From JAFAGX01 sp035624085 (GTDB taxonomy: Bacteria; Acidobacteriota; Terriglobia; Terriglobales; Acidobacteriaceae): a stretch of 36,270 nt of DNA. Positions 1 to 9,329 of this stretch are shown here, one piece after another. Position 1 is the first letter of the stretch. Every line of letters begins with the position of its first letter. The notes beneath the pieces are model-generated. The model searched no databases, had not been told where the DNA came from, and saw nothing but the letters and a program-made list of their open reading frames with translations. The position numbers and the translations under genes are program-made. The stretch is taken from contig DASPSE010000233.1 of the NCBI GenBank assembly GCA_035624085.1, forward strand, positions 1-36,270, given 5' to 3'.

Positions 1-357
1 ATTGAGCCGGAAGCGCAGGCATGGATCACTACCTACAATTGGCTCGCTGATGCCGTACCGGCGCAGAACCCATTCTGCCAAACTGGACAATTCGGCTTTT
101 CATCCACGGTTTACACTTGTCCCTTGACGGAATCCAGTGGCACAGCCGCCTTGTTAATTTGGGACTCTCAGTTCGGGCCGGGGGGCACTGTCCCGATGAA
201 CTGCACAACTTCAACCACTCCGTTACTGTGCGGCAGTACCAGTATTACGGTGCCTTCCAAGTATGGGAAGGATTGGGTCGATGTCGGCGGGACGGTTCAT
301 GCTGCTTCGACCAGCGTAACTATTGGCGCTAATCCCATCCTGCTTGAAGCGCCTTAA
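1..357 (+). CDS. C-terminal fragment of a glycoside hydrolase-like protein (cut by window edge)
   Basis: An open frame enters at the first base and stops with TAA at 355-357, giving about 118 residues without their N-terminus. The fragment aligns by eye with the end of the next gene. It reads AWITTYNWL where the neighbour reads AYIEVYKWI, VYTCPLTES where the neighbour has IWTCELQTS, and it ends ILLEAP against VLLEAQ. I infer that it is the C-terminal beta domain of a second clan GH-A glycoside hydrolase related to the downstream protein, making the pair a tandem duplication. The catalytic part lies outside the window, so activity cannot be judged. Confidence 0.7.
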   Translation: MEPEAQAWITTYNWLADAVPAQNPFCQTGQFGFSSTVYTCPLTESSGTAALLIWDSQFGPGGTVPMNCTTSTTPLLCGSTSITVPSKYGKDWVDVGGTVHAASTSVTIGANPILLEAP

Positions 358-457
358 AGGGGCAGGAGTGTAGTTTGGCGGTTCCAGCTTTTCCGTGGGC
401 TTTCGAGGGATTTCCAGAATGGTGGGTGTATTGAAACTCCCATCCGCGGAGACGGCG

Positions 458-1810
458 ATGAAGAAAACTGCAGGTCTGGTTTGGTGGTGCCTGCTGCTAA
501 CTGCAATCTGCCTCACGTTCCATACCGTTTCGGCGGATCACTCCGGTGCGGTTGCGCATGCTGGGTCTCCGGCAGAATCCGCTGGCGCAATACTGCCAAC
601 TCTCTTCGGTATGCATGTTCACATGCGTCCCATGAGACCGCAGCCGTGGCCGTCGGCTCCCATCGGCAGTTTTCGATTTGCGGACACCGTGGTCGGCTGG
701 GACCGAATGAATCCCGCTGACGGCAGGTACGATTGGAGGTTATTCGATCGTGAGATGGCGGAGCTGAAATCTCACAACATCGCGGATGTGCTGTTCACAT
801 TTCATTCGACGCCAACCTGGGCATCGAGTGGCCCTTATCATCGATGCGCGCATGGTCGGTTGGCGGATCTGCCGGAGGGGAATAGCATTAATTCGCAGCT
901 AGGCTCGTGTGACCCGCCCAACGATCTGAAACCCGACGGTTCCGGTTCGGATCAACATTGGATTGATTTTCTAACCGCATTAGCAACTCACAATAAAGAG
1001 AGCAGAACGGAGCGAGTGAAATATTGGGAAGTTTGGAACGAACCGCACAACGATTTCTTCTGGAGCGGCACGGACGCGCAGATGGTTCGCATGGCGCGCG
1101 ACGCATACACCACCATAAAGCGAATCGATCCTGACGCCCTGATCTTGTCACCTTCCCCGGGCACCAATCCCCGACTTGGCATGAAGTGGATGGATAGTTA
1201 TCTCGCGGCTGGCGGTGGTCAGTATGCTGACGTCATCGCATTTCATGGCTATTTGCAGACCACTTCTGCCATGGATCTGGTTTCCCGGGTAGCGAACTTC
1301 AGGCAAATGCTGGCCAGTCATGGCCAGGATACAAAACCGCTATGGGATACGGAGGCAAGTTGGGGAAATGCCGAGAATTTAGGATTTAACGAGGAACAAC
1401 AGGCGGCGTTCCTTGCTCAATTCTACCTGCTCCACTGGTCAATCGGAATACCGCGTCTTTATTGGTTTGGATGGAACGATGGCAACGTTGGAACTCTGTG
1501 GATTCCCGACAGCGAGAATCCGTCGGGACCGGGAACGCTCACCAGGGCCGGACGTGCCTACATCGAGGTCTACAAATGGATAGTTGGCGCCAGGCTGACC
1601 AGGCCCTGCGCCGAAGAGGGTGGAATTTGGACCTGCGAACTACAGACGTCAGATGGCCACGAAGGACAAGTGGTCTGGACTGCGGGCGGGGATAAGCGAT
1701 ACAGCCCAAAATCCTCGCTAACAAGAGCTCACGACCTGGATGGAAATGTTTCTTCCATAGCGGGGAACATCCGCGTTCATGAAACTCCGGTGCTGCTCGA
1801 AGCGCAGTGA
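458..1810 (+). CDS. Exported clan GH-A glycoside hydrolase (GH39-like)
   Basis: A 450-residue protein. The start at 458 is chosen because GGAG lies 6 nt upstream and the protein then begins with a clean signal peptide (MKKTAG, a hydrophobic core and an Ala-rich cleavage region near residue 26). An in-frame ATG at 395 would add 21 residues ahead of the signal. Clan GH-A features are visible: EVWNEP with the likely acid/base Glu195, a FHGY strand, and WDTEASWG with the likely nucleophile Glu299. A short beta domain follows and ends in VLLEAQ. These point to a retaining TIM-barrel glycosidase resembling GH39 and related families that acts outside the cytoplasm on plant or microbial polysaccharide. 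The exact family and substrate are not determined. It lies 100 nt after a related gene fragment. Confidence 0.8.
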   Translation: MKKTAGLVWWCLLLTAICLTFHTVSADHSGAVAHAGSPAESAGAILPTLFGMHVHMRPMRPQPWPSAPIGSFRFADTVVGWDRMNPADGRYDWRLFDREMAELKSHNIADVLFTFHSTPTWASSGPYHRCAHGRLADLPEGNSINSQLGSCDPPNDLKPDGSGSDQHWIDFLTALATHNKESRTERVKYWEVWNEPHNDFFWSGTDAQMVRMARDAYTTIKRIDPDALILSPSPGTNPRLGMKWMDSYLAAGGGQYADVIAFHGYLQTTSAMDLVSRVANFRQMLASHGQDTKPLWDTEASWGNAENLGFNEEQQAAFLAQFYLLHWSIGIPRLYWFGWNDGNVGTLWIPDSENPSGPGTLTRAGRAYIEVYKWIVGARLTRPCAEEGGIWTCELQTSDGHEGQVVWTAGGDKRYSPKSSLTRAHDLDGNVSSIAGNIRVHETPVLLEAQ

Positions 1811-1845
1811 GGAGTCCGCGCGGTTTCTACTAAATTTCGAGTGCC

Positions 1846-4800
1846 TCATTCCACTTTCTGAGTTACCTGAGCATGGCTCTTCTCGAAATTCGCGTCTCCG
1901 CTATACTGTACGAAAATAAAGTGCGTGCCCGTTGACAGAGCGGATGTACTGTATTGCGCTTCGCCGCTAGTGAGAGGCACCTGTGCGAGTACGGTGCTGC
2001 CATTCTGAAATGTAACGGAACCCGTCGGCGTTCCCCCGTATTGCCCGGTGACGGTGGCTGTGAACGTGACGGTTTGACCGCTCTGAGACGGATTGAGTGA
2101 GGAAACCACCTGCGTCGTAGTGGGTGCCTTGTAGACCGGCTGTTTCAGAACTGCAGAGTTGCTCGGCAGATAATTCGTGTCGCCTTGATATTCGGCCGTA
2201 AGATCATAGGTGCTTTGCGAGGTAAACGTATACTGTAGGGTGGCCTGACCGTTATTCAAGGAGGCCGTGCCCAACGTTGTCGTCCCCGACTCGAAGGTGA
2301 CCGTACCTGTGGGTGGCCCACCAAACTGAGTAGTGACAGTCGCCGTGATGAGCACCGACTGATACACACTCGAGGGATTCGGACTCGAGTTCAGTGCAGT
2401 GGTCGTTGGCAAGCGGTACCCGTCGACGACATTCATCAAAATTGTGAAGGTTGAATCGGGGCCGCCGGCGACGACTATATCCGGTATGTAGTCTCCGTTG
2501 AAGTCACCTTCAGCAACAAAGACTCCGTTTGGGCAATAGGGAACCGCCGTCTGAAACGTTTCATTGCCATTGCCCAGAAGAAGAGATGTGCCGTCGCTAT
2601 TTGCAACCACGACGTCCACATTACCGTCGCCATCGAAATCGGCGGCTGCGACAGAATAGGCGTACTGTCCGCCGGAGGAGAAAAACTGTGCCGTACGAAA
2701 AGTCCCATCGCCCATGCCCAGCAGCGAACTCACAGCCCCGTTGCTACAATCGGCTGGACCTTGGCAGAGATCGGCCACAACCAAATCGGCATTCCCATCT
2801 CCATCTAAGTCCGCCACTGCCACCGAATCCGCCTGGGCAGCAACAGTGCTGTAGGTCTGCGCACTCTGAAATGTGCCGTCGCCGTTGCCAAGCAACACGC
2901 TGACTGCGCCGTTCTGGCAAGTGCTATCCTGACACTGGCTCGCGAGCACCAGGTCCAGGTTTCCGTCATTATTAAAATCGCCTGTGGCCACAGCATCTGT
3001 CTCGTACGCACCGGAAGCGAAGTTCTGGGCCGGCTGGAAAGTTCCATCACCATTTCCCAGTAGCACACCGACTGAGCCGTTCACGCAAGTACTGTCTTGG
3101 CACTGGTTGGCTACAGCAATATCGGGTATTCCATCGTTGTTGAAATCGGCAATAGTAACAGCGAGGGAGGTCACACCTCCGGAAGGGTAGAGTTGTGCGG
3201 ATTGGAGGGTTCCGTTTCCAACTCCGAGAAATACGCTCACGATTCCGCCGCTGCTGCAGTCGCTTGAGCTGCACTGATTCGCAACCACCACATCGGCGTT
3301 TCCGTCGCCATTCAAGTCGGCAATCGCGACCGAGGAGGACCCAAAGCCTAAGGTCGGATAGCTGTTGGCCTTATGAAATGTTCCATTTCCGTTTCCCAGA
3401 AAAATTTGCAGCAGTCCATTATTGCCGCTGTTGCAGTTGGTGCTGGAGCAAGAATTCGCAACCGCAAGATCGGGAATGCCGTCGCCATTCAGGTCACCTA
3501 TCGCTACTGAAACGGAGTCATACCCTCCCGATGCATACCTTGGAGGTGCCTGCAGCGTTCCATTACCATTTCCGAGCAGAACCGTAACACTGCCGCCGCA
3601 ACTACTGTCACTCGCGCAATTGTTGACTACCACCAAGTCGGCTTTGAGGTCGCCATTGAAATCAGCTGTGGCCACAGCATCAGCAAAAACACCATCGGAT
3701 AGATAATTGCTTGCGGAACCAAATGTTCCGTTGCCATTGCCTAGCAGTACACTCACACTGCCATACGTGCAAACCGCACTCAGCTCGCACCGGTTCACAA
3801 GGATTAAGTCGGCTGGTCCGTTAGCTTTCAGTGTACTGACAATCACGGCAGCCGTACCGTTTCCGCCGGAAGTGAAGCTTTTTCCAGTTTGAAAAGTTCC
3901 GTCGCCGTTTCCCAGTAGCACACCGGCGCCACCGTTCTTGCAGTTGACGCTACTCAGGCACTGGTTGGCGACTACCACATCAAGTTTGCCGTCCTGGTTG
4001 AAATCGGCGGTGGCTACGGAAACTGCCCGGTAACCTCTTGATGCATAGCTGCGCGGCGCTTTAAAAGTTCCATTGCCATTTCCCAACAGAACACCGACGT
4101 TGCCGTCGCAATTGCTCGCCGTCTGGCATTGATTCGCCACGACAATGTCTTGATTCTGGTCCCCATTAAAGTCCCCGACGGCGAGAGCGACCGCAGTAAC
4201 ACCGCCAGACGAGTAACTTAACGCGTTCTGAAACGTACCATCACCATTGCCCATCAGCACGCCGAGACCACCATTCGAGCAACTGCTTGTCTCGCATTGA
4301 TTCGCAACGGCGATGTCTTCGTTGCCATCTCCGTTGAAGTCAGCAATGGCCACTGCCATAGGCGTGATTCCCCCGGATGCAAAACTCTGCGCCGCTTGAA
4401 ACGTGCCATCTCCGTTCCCCAACAAAACGCTGACCACACCGTTGCCGCATTGTGTCGCACTCTGGCAACCGTTAGCGACAACCAGGTCCAGATTTCCGTT
4501 TCCGGTCAAATCGCCAACCGCTACCGCATACGTTTCATATCCTCCAGAAGCGTAGCTCTGGGCGGGTTGAAAGGTTCCATCTCCATTCCCAAGCAACACG
4601 CTTAAGCCACCGGTGGTGCAGGTCGTGTCATAACATTGATTGGCGACCACCAGATCGGTCTTGCCGTCGCCATTGAAGTCACCAACGGCCACTGAAGTGC
4701 CGAATATTCCTGCGGAAAGGTAAGTCGCTGGATTAAAGAAAACCGCAGTACCGCCGCTTGAAGTTGTTCGGGTTGAATTGGCTGAAGACATGCCAGCCGC

Positions 4801-4929
4801 CAACTGCGATTGAGTTAGCCGCAGTGAATCGTGGGCAGAGATTTCGGGGACGGGTGAGAGAATCAGGAGAACAGACGATAACGTAACAAGAAAAATGCGT
4901 GATACTGGCGAATGCAACCGATGGCTCAT
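1846..4929 (-). CDS. Large exported FG-GAP/VCBS repeat protein with two C-terminal Ig-like domains
   Basis: A 1027-residue protein with an N-terminal signal peptide (basic start, hydrophobic residues about 12-32). I count about 14 tandem repeats of roughly 57 residues between residues 75 and 840. Each has a DFNGDG-type calcium-binding loop, a VVANQC strand, a second Cys some 5-8 residues on, and LLGNGDGTF. The paired cysteines suggest one disulfide per repeat. Repeats 13 and 14 lack the Cys pair, and repeat 6 has lost the acidic loop (STLKANGPAD). Two Ig-like domains of the bacterial Big_3 type, each starting PTTT, finish the protein. The fold should be one or two calcium-stabilised beta-propellers at the surface or in the medium. 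Ligand unknown. An AGGGGA-like ribosome site precedes the ATG. Confidence 0.85.
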   Translation of the reverse strand: MSHRLHSPVSRIFLVTLSSVLLILSPVPEISAHDSLRLTQSQLAAGMSSANSTRTTSSGGTAVFFNPATYLSAGIFGTSVAVGDFNGDGKTDLVVANQCYDTTCTTGGLSVLLGNGDGTFQPAQSYASGGYETYAVAVGDLTGNGNLDLVVANGCQSATQCGNGVVSVLLGNGDGTFQAAQSFASGGITPMAVAIADFNGDGNEDIAVANQCETSSCSNGGLGVLMGNGDGTFQNALSYSSGGVTAVALAVGDFNGDQNQDIVVANQCQTASNCDGNVGVLLGNGNGTFKAPRSYASRGYRAVSVATADFNQDGKLDVVVANQCLSSVNCKNGGAGVLLGNGDGTFQTGKSFTSGGNGTAAVIVSTLKANGPADLILVNRCELSAVCTYGSVSVLLGNGNGTFGSASNYLSDGVFADAVATADFNGDLKADLVVVNNCASDSSCGGSVTVLLGNGNGTLQAPPRYASGGYDSVSVAIGDLNGDGIPDLAVANSCSSTNCNSGNNGLLQIFLGNGNGTFHKANSYPTLGFGSSSVAIADLNGDGNADVVVANQCSSSDCSSGGIVSVFLGVGNGTLQSAQLYPSGGVTSLAVTIADFNNDGIPDIAVANQCQDSTCVNGSVGVLLGNGDGTFQPAQNFASGAYETDAVATGDFNNDGNLDLVLASQCQDSTCQNGAVSVLLGNGDGTFQSAQTYSTVAAQADSVAVADLDGDGNADLVVADLCQGPADCSNGAVSSLLGMGDGTFRTAQFFSSGGQYAYSVAAADFDGDGNVDVVVANSDGTSLLLGNGNETFQTAVPYCPNGVFVAEGDFNGDYIPDIVVAGGPDSTFTILMNVVDGYRLPTTTALNSSPNPSSVYQSVLITATVTTQFGGPPTGTVTFESGTTTLGTASLNNGQATLQYTFTSQSTYDLTAEYQGDTNYLPSNSAVLKQPVYKAPTTTQVVSSLNPSQSGQTVTFTATVTGQYGGTPTGSVTFQNGSTVLAQVPLTSGEAQYSTSALSTGTHFIFVQYSGDANFEKSHAQVTQKVE

Positions 4930-5469
4930 TTCTCGTTTCCCCTCAGGCCGCGTACACGCCTATTGACCAATCAATTTTGTCCTGGTCTCGAGCGGCTTCC
5001 GGAATAATTGATTGACGGCCTTCGGCTGGACTAACTGCCCCGGAGGCAGGTGCGCACGAGTATGCCGACGAGCATAGCGACCGTCAAGAGAAGAAAGTCC
5101 CGACCCTTGGTACCTGGGCCGCGGCCAAGGCCTGTAACTTTAATATCATCCGCAGCAGCTGATCGAGAAAATCACTAGTACATGACTGCAAAAAGTTGCA
5201 CTTGCCTCGCTCGCGCGTACCAGCCCGTCGCCCCCAAGCCGCCGCGAAAGCAAATGGAGACTAGGGTTCCGATTAGTATTGGATTGTGTCATTAGGAGTC
5301 TAGACTCTAGGGGCGCTCGACAACGGTGAGCAAGCCCCGGCGCGTGCACTCTGGGCCGCGCCGCGCGGCCTTCAATGGCGTCAACATTCGGATAGCGAAC
5401 AACGCCAGCGACAACACCGTGAGCAGAAGCCGCTGCGAGAGCATACTTGATGGCGCGCGTCGCTCGTGG
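4930..5469. other. 540-bp intergenic region without a convincing gene
   Basis: This lies between two minus-strand genes and should hold the promoter of the FG-GAP protein gene. Short open frames here have no ribosome site or protein-like composition. A perfect 7-bp inverted repeat with a 3-nt loop (GGCCGCG, CCG, CGCGGCC) sits at 5354-5370, downstream of the GloVer gene, but no T-run follows on either strand. A second GC-rich palindrome (GGCCGCGGCC) lies near 5116. I see no RNA gene. Confidence 0.5.
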
Positions 5470-6810
5470 CTACGGCACTGGACCCAGCTCAAAAACCGTG
5501 CCCGTGCTAGCAGTATGATGGCCGCCAGCCGAGGTAGTGCCAAAAAGCGCGCCGCCCTTTGTACCGAAAACAACCGCGCCGAGCGGATTAGCGCCGTCGT
5601 CCGGATCACCGAGAAAGCTGTAGAGGACGTTCTCCGTCCATGGATCTCCGGCGGTTGCCGGGGGTGTGAGCTGGAACACGCTTCCGCAACCAACCAGGAC
5701 ACTGTTCAGTGTGCAGGGCCCGCTGCCTCCTGCCACCGTGGTACCGAACAGGTTGCCAAGTTTGTCAAAAACAAGAGCACTTTCCGGAAAATCGCCGTCC
5801 AGACCTTGAAAGCTGTACAGCACGGTCTCGGTCCATGGATCGCCGGAAGTTGACGGGGGTGTCAATTGAAAGACCGTGCCACATGTGGTACCGACGAAAG
5901 AGCAAGAACCACTGCCACCAAGTGAGGTTGTGCTATATAAATTTCCTTTCTTATCCAGCAACAGGTTCCCGGTGGGATTGCTGCCGTCACTTCCTCCAGC
6001 GAAGTTGTAAATTATTCGTTCCGTCCAGATGCCGGATTCCGTGCGATGGAGCTTGAAAACGGTGCCAGCCTTGGACTTCCCGCCAAGTTGGGTAGTCCCG
6101 TAGAGGTTGCCTTGTGCATCGAAAAGCAGCCCGGCAACCGGCTGTTTACCATCAGGGTTGCCACTGAAGATGTGCAGCAAGCTTTCGGTCCAGGCATCAC
6201 CCGGCGAAGCCGGAGGCGTCAGCTGAAAGACTGTACCGTCGGTGTACTTACCACCTTCAGCCGTAGTGCCATATAGGTTTCCCGCTGAATCGAACACCAA
6301 ACTAGACGAAGGGAGAGCCCCATCGGTGCCGCCTGCGAACTTGTACAAAATCGTCTCCGTCCACGTTCCGCCCGCACCCGTCGGTGGCGCTAATTGAAAT
6401 ACTGTGCCGCATCCCGAACTGCATGCAGCAGCGGCGCCGCCCTCAAGCGTAGTCCCGTAGAGATTGCCCGTGGCATCAAAAATCAGGGTGGCGACTGGAA
6501 AGGCGCCATCACTCCCACTCTGGAAATTGTAGAGGACAGTTTCTGTCCACGTGCCACCCGGAACTGCCGGTGGCGATAGCTCGAAAACTGTCCCAAAGCC
6601 CCGTGTTCCACCATTCCGCGTTGTTCCATAGAGATTTCCATTGGCATCGAGCACGAGTCCTGATGCCGGGCCAATTCCGTCGTGCGGCAAATCGAAGCGA
6701 TCGATGACAATCTCCTTGGCGCTGCTGGCCCAGGCTGCGGCAGTTAATGCGAGCACCGCGATAACCAGTAGCCCTACGTTGCCATTCTTCATATTCTCGG
6801 AATATTGCAT
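5470..6810 (-). CDS. Exported GloVer tandem-repeat protein
   Basis: A 446-residue protein. The start at 6810 has GGGAG 7 nt upstream. An ATG 27 nt earlier lacks a ribosome site, and one at 6792 is weaker. A hydrophobic signal sequence is seen near residues 11-28. The rest is seven repeats of roughly 55-65 residues with the pattern GNLYGTT, GG, GTVFxL, PP, WTExxLYxF, DG. This is the GloVer repeat (TIGR03803 type), named for its Gly-Asn-Leu-Tyr and Gly-Thr-Val-Phe signatures and common in Acidobacteria. The last repeat is incomplete and the protein ends FELGPVP. The repeats probably form beta-propeller blades outside the cytoplasm. Biochemical role unknown. It is transcribed in the same direction as the FG-GAP gene but 540 bp away, so probably separately. 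Confidence 0.85.
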   Translation of the reverse strand: MQYSENMKNGNVGLLVIAVLALTAAAWASSAKEIVIDRFDLPHDGIGPASGLVLDANGNLYGTTRNGGTRGFGTVFELSPPAVPGGTWTETVLYNFQSGSDGAFPVATLIFDATGNLYGTTLEGGAAAACSSGCGTVFQLAPPTGAGGTWTETILYKFAGGTDGALPSSSLVFDSAGNLYGTTAEGGKYTDGTVFQLTPPASPGDAWTESLLHIFSGNPDGKQPVAGLLFDAQGNLYGTTQLGGKSKAGTVFKLHRTESGIWTERIIYNFAGGSDGSNPTGNLLLDKKGNLYSTTSLGGSGSCSFVGTTCGTVFQLTPPSTSGDPWTETVLYSFQGLDGDFPESALVFDKLGNLFGTTVAGGSGPCTLNSVLVGCGSVFQLTPPATAGDPWTENVLYSFLGDPDDGANPLGAVVFGTKGGALFGTTSAGGHHTASTGTVFELGPVP

Positions 6811-7157
6811 TGTTAGTCTCCCAGGCTTTCTGCTCACGGACCTCGGCGGCGAAGGTGTCAGCGGCGTTAGTGTCCGAGGATTCTCATTTGCCTGTCAATA
6901 GAGACAAACGACCAGTGCCTTGGAGACTTTTGTTGGGGGCAGCAGCCCTCGCGAAATATCTATTCGGCAGACAATTACGAGGTTGAGAATTGGTCATCTT
7001 TTTGCAATACTCGTCCTCACCCAGCCTTCTGGCTAAGACCGCTGCGGTTGGCAGACCGGCGGGAGTACTCCGATAGAAAAAGCGTTTCGCAATGCCGAGA
7101 TCAGGCGAAATGGGTGTATGATATTGCCTCTTTTGAGGTCAAGGAGGAGATTTTCGG
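6811..7157. promoter_or_regulatory. 347-bp divergent intergenic region with stem-loops and a 10-bp palindrome
   Basis: This separates the minus-strand GloVer gene from the plus-strand HIT cluster, so it must hold two promoters. Between about 7021 and 7071 lie short GC-rich complementary segments (AGCC TTCT GGCT and ACCGC T GCGGT), followed by a perfect palindrome GGAGTACTCC at 7062-7071. A possible -10 element TATGAT is at 7117-7122, without a good -35. AAGGAGGAGA just ahead of 7158 is a strong ribosome site for the first HIT gene. The palindrome is a candidate operator; this is inference only. Confidence 0.35.
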
Positions 7158-7799
7158 ATGAATTGTCTGTTTTGTTCTATACCAGAGATATCGAACCCTG
7201 CTAATCCGGAGGACGAAATCATCGATGAATCCGAAAATTTCTACGCCAAGGCGGCTTTGGGCCACTTTGTTTTTGGCTACACGCTGATTATCTCCAAAGA
7301 ACACTTTCCCAGCTTCGCGTATGTGCCCGAGCACCTATTCCCCGAACTTGAAGCCTTCAGAGACAATGTCTTCGACAAACTGCACAACATGTGCCAGCAC
7401 CCGATAACCATAATGGAACATGGTGCCCTCAGTCGTTGCCAGCGAGGAGGCGCATGCATCGATCATGCTCACCTGCACCTGATGCCTCTTGCCGCAGACC
7501 TATACCCTATCTTAAGCGAGAGATTCTCATTCGGTGAATTGGAGTCCATCAGCGAGGTGCGACGCTTCAAAGACGCACAGTCCCCCTATTTGTACTACCA
7601 AAGGGAAGGGCTCCGCAGTCACGGTGTCGCACTATCGCAAGATGTGCCCAGTCAAACGCTGCGGCGAGTTGCCTGTCAAGCGTTGGGTACGCCTGAGTTG
7701 TGGGATTGGCGAGACACGCCGCTGCGGGACCTTCTTCAACGGTTCACCAGTGAATATAAGCGTCTCGCGGTCGAGACACGGACAGGCACAGATGGATGA
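7158..7799 (+). CDS. HIT-family protein with C-terminal extension (first copy)
   Basis: A 213-residue protein preceded by the near-ideal ribosome site AAGGAGGAG. It starts MNCLFC, a CxxC that may bind zinc as in many HIT proteins. The histidine-triad motif DHAHLHLM spans residues 102-109, with His103, His105 and His107; in this family the middle His is the nucleotidyl-enzyme nucleophile. HIT proteins hydrolyse or transfer nucleotides from substrates such as ApnA, AMP-lysine, AMP-NH2 and APS. An EHG strand at 87-89 and a C-terminal extension of about 90 residues containing WDWR are shared with the second HIT protein downstream. It opens a co-directional cluster with a second HIT, an HD protein, an unknown protein and sat. 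Substrate unknown. Confidence 0.85.
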   Translation: MNCLFCSIPEISNPANPEDEIIDESENFYAKAALGHFVFGYTLIISKEHFPSFAYVPEHLFPELEAFRDNVFDKLHNMCQHPITIMEHGALSRCQRGGACIDHAHLHLMPLAADLYPILSERFSFGELESISEVRRFKDAQSPYLYYQREGLRSHGVALSQDVPSQTLRRVACQALGTPELWDWRDTPLRDLLQRFTSEYKRLAVETRTGTDG

Positions 7800-7915
7800 G
7801 GACAGTGCCACTGCCTCGGAACGCGACCTAGAACTGATGTCATTGCGGGGCGCTTGAAACTCGCACTCGATCGCTCCTTTTCGAACTGAACCGTAGGAGC
7901 CGGTGATAATTCCAC

Positions 7916-8557
7916 ATGGTAAATTGCCCATTTTGTCGAGAACTCCAGAGCGGCAGGCTGCCCGACTTTTGTGATGCGGAGATCGATTCACGCATCTTGC
8001 ATGAAACCAACCGATTTGTCGTTCTACCTGATATCAGCCCCCTTGTGCCTGGCCATGTGATGATTGTGCCAAAAGCCCATATTCTCTGCTATGGCGCTAT
8101 TGAAGCTACCGCATGGGACGAGTTTCTAGGCATTGTGAATGCCGCGCGCGCAATCATAAAACAGTACTATGGCCCACCCGTCATTCTTGAGCATGGCACA
8201 AGTCCGCTCGCCCCTGTCGCTGATCATGTCACACACGCGCACCTGCACATCGTGCCCGCTGATATCGACATTCGTGACTCCTTCTTGAACTTCAACACGA
8301 CGACGATTGCGAGTCTCTCCGATCTATCCCACTGGGCCGCTCGCAATGAAGAATATCTCTACTTCGAAAGTTGCGCAGGCGAGCGCATGGTTGCCGATCG
8401 AATTGTCAACATTAAAAGGCTATTCATCCGGTCTGAAGTGGCGAGGCGGATCGGAATTCCTGATCCGCTTTGGGATTGGCGCCGTCACATACTCAGCGAC
8501 AATCTTCGCTCAACCGTAAAGACGCTTCGAACTGCGAATTGGAAGAGCCTATGCTAG
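7916..8557 (+). CDS. HIT-family protein with C-terminal extension (second copy)
   Basis: A 213-residue protein beginning MVNCPFC, with a CxxC at residues 4-7, a typical HIT core (VPGHVMIVPKAH) and the triad THAHLHIV with His107, His109 and His111. Like the first copy it has EHG ahead of the triad and a C-terminal extension ending in a WDWR block. The two share an architecture but have diverged, so this is an old duplication or a heteromeric pair rather than a recent copy. The gap to the previous gene is 116 nt. Its stop overlaps the start of the HD gene (ATGCTAG), which indicates translational coupling. It is probably a nucleotide hydrolase or nucleotidyltransferase; the substrate is not known. 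Confidence 0.85.
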   Translation: MVNCPFCRELQSGRLPDFCDAEIDSRILHETNRFVVLPDISPLVPGHVMIVPKAHILCYGAIEATAWDEFLGIVNAARAIIKQYYGPPVILEHGTSPLAPVADHVTHAHLHIVPADIDIRDSFLNFNTTTIASLSDLSHWAARNEEYLYFESCAGERMVADRIVNIKRLFIRSEVARRIGIPDPLWDWRRHILSDNLRSTVKTLRTANWKSLC

Positions 8558-9267
8558 CGGCTGAAGTTGATGCCGTTCATCAACGCGTTTGGCAGGCAGT
8601 CCACCACTATTGGGAGCCAAATGTAGTTCATGGCCACGGTCCCGATCACGCTATGCGCGTATATTCGATGGGACTCCAGCTGGCTGCGGCACAAGGGGCT
8701 GATCCTCTCGTTGTGGGCGCCGGCTGTTATCTCCATGATGCAGGATTACGCCCCGACATCGGTAGAACAGGACACATCGAGCGATCTCTGCAGATGGCCT
8801 CGGCGTTATGCGAGGAGATGCCAGAACTGGCTCTTGTCCAAGATCTTCTCTTGACGGCGATTCGCTACCACGAGGCAGAGATTCAGTACCCGGGTCAGTT
8901 GCCGGCAGAGGCAGTGTGTGTCCGCGATAGTGATACTCTCGACCGGCTCGGTTTCACCGGAATACGAATGACACTCCAGTATGGAGTTTGGATGGGAAGA
9001 GCACTCTGTCATCCAACCGACCCTCTTTGCTTGGAACGCACACCCGACCTTAACGGCTTCACCATGGACTACGTGCGCTATCTGGAATCGCTTCCTCAAC
9101 TTCTGATGACTCCTCTGGCGCGCGGCCGTTCCAAGGAGAAACAAGCGCAGCGTGAGTTCTATTGCAGTGAATTCCAGTCATATTTTCGACAAGGGCGCAT
9201 GCGTGATCACGAGGATGCGTTGCAATTGGTGATGGCCCACATGCGTGAGGAATCTCACGTCAGATGA
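8551..9267 (+). CDS. HD-domain metal-dependent phosphohydrolase
   Basis: A 238-residue protein. The ATG at 8551 is chosen because it overlaps the HIT stop by seven bases and has GGAAG five nt upstream; a longer frame from 8470 would run well into the HIT gene. The HD signature is complete: His and Asp in GHGPDHAMRV, the metal-binding HD pair in CYLHDAG, a conserved His in RYHEAE, and a late Asp in VRDSDTLDRLG. This spacing resembles the YedJ-like group of small HD hydrolases. Such enzymes remove phosphate from nucleotides or other phosphate esters using divalent metal. Tight coupling to two HIT genes suggests that it processes the product or precursor of a nucleotidyl reaction. Confidence 0.85.
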   Translation: MLAAEVDAVHQRVWQAVHHYWEPNVVHGHGPDHAMRVYSMGLQLAAAQGADPLVVGAGCYLHDAGLRPDIGRTGHIERSLQMASALCEEMPELALVQDLLLTAIRYHEAEIQYPGQLPAEAVCVRDSDTLDRLGFTGIRMTLQYGVWMGRALCHPTDPLCLERTPDLNGFTMDYVRYLESLPQLLMTPLARGRSKEKQAQREFYCSEFQSYFRQGRMRDHEDALQLVMAHMREESHVR

Positions 9268-9329
9268 ACATCGGCAGCGTTCCTGTCGTGAAATCCTTCT
9301 CGCGGCATGTTGAGGACTCAGGTGCTTAG
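9264..9329 (+). other. 21-codon frame coupled to the HD gene stop (leader peptide or frameshifted N-terminus)
   Basis: ATGA at 9264-9267 joins the HD stop to a new start. The frame encodes 21 residues (MNIGSVPVVKSF and nine more) before TAG at 9327, overlapping the beginning of the next gene in another frame. Either this is a small coupling peptide, or the next protein really starts here and a one-base sequence change or programmed shift separates the two parts. Confidence 0.3.

Noticed and set aside
1846..4929. CRISPR-like regular repeats
   Set aside because: The periodicity is about 171 nt and in frame, explained by protein repeats; there are no short identical repeats with unique spacers.
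5354..5370. GC-rich hairpin as a terminator for the GloVer gene
   Set aside because: It has no T-run on either strand and lies about 100 nt past the stop; kept only as a note in the intergenic entry.
7021..7071. Known riboswitch upstream of the HIT cluster
   Set aside because: There are short stems but I could not match them to any riboswitch consensus I know.
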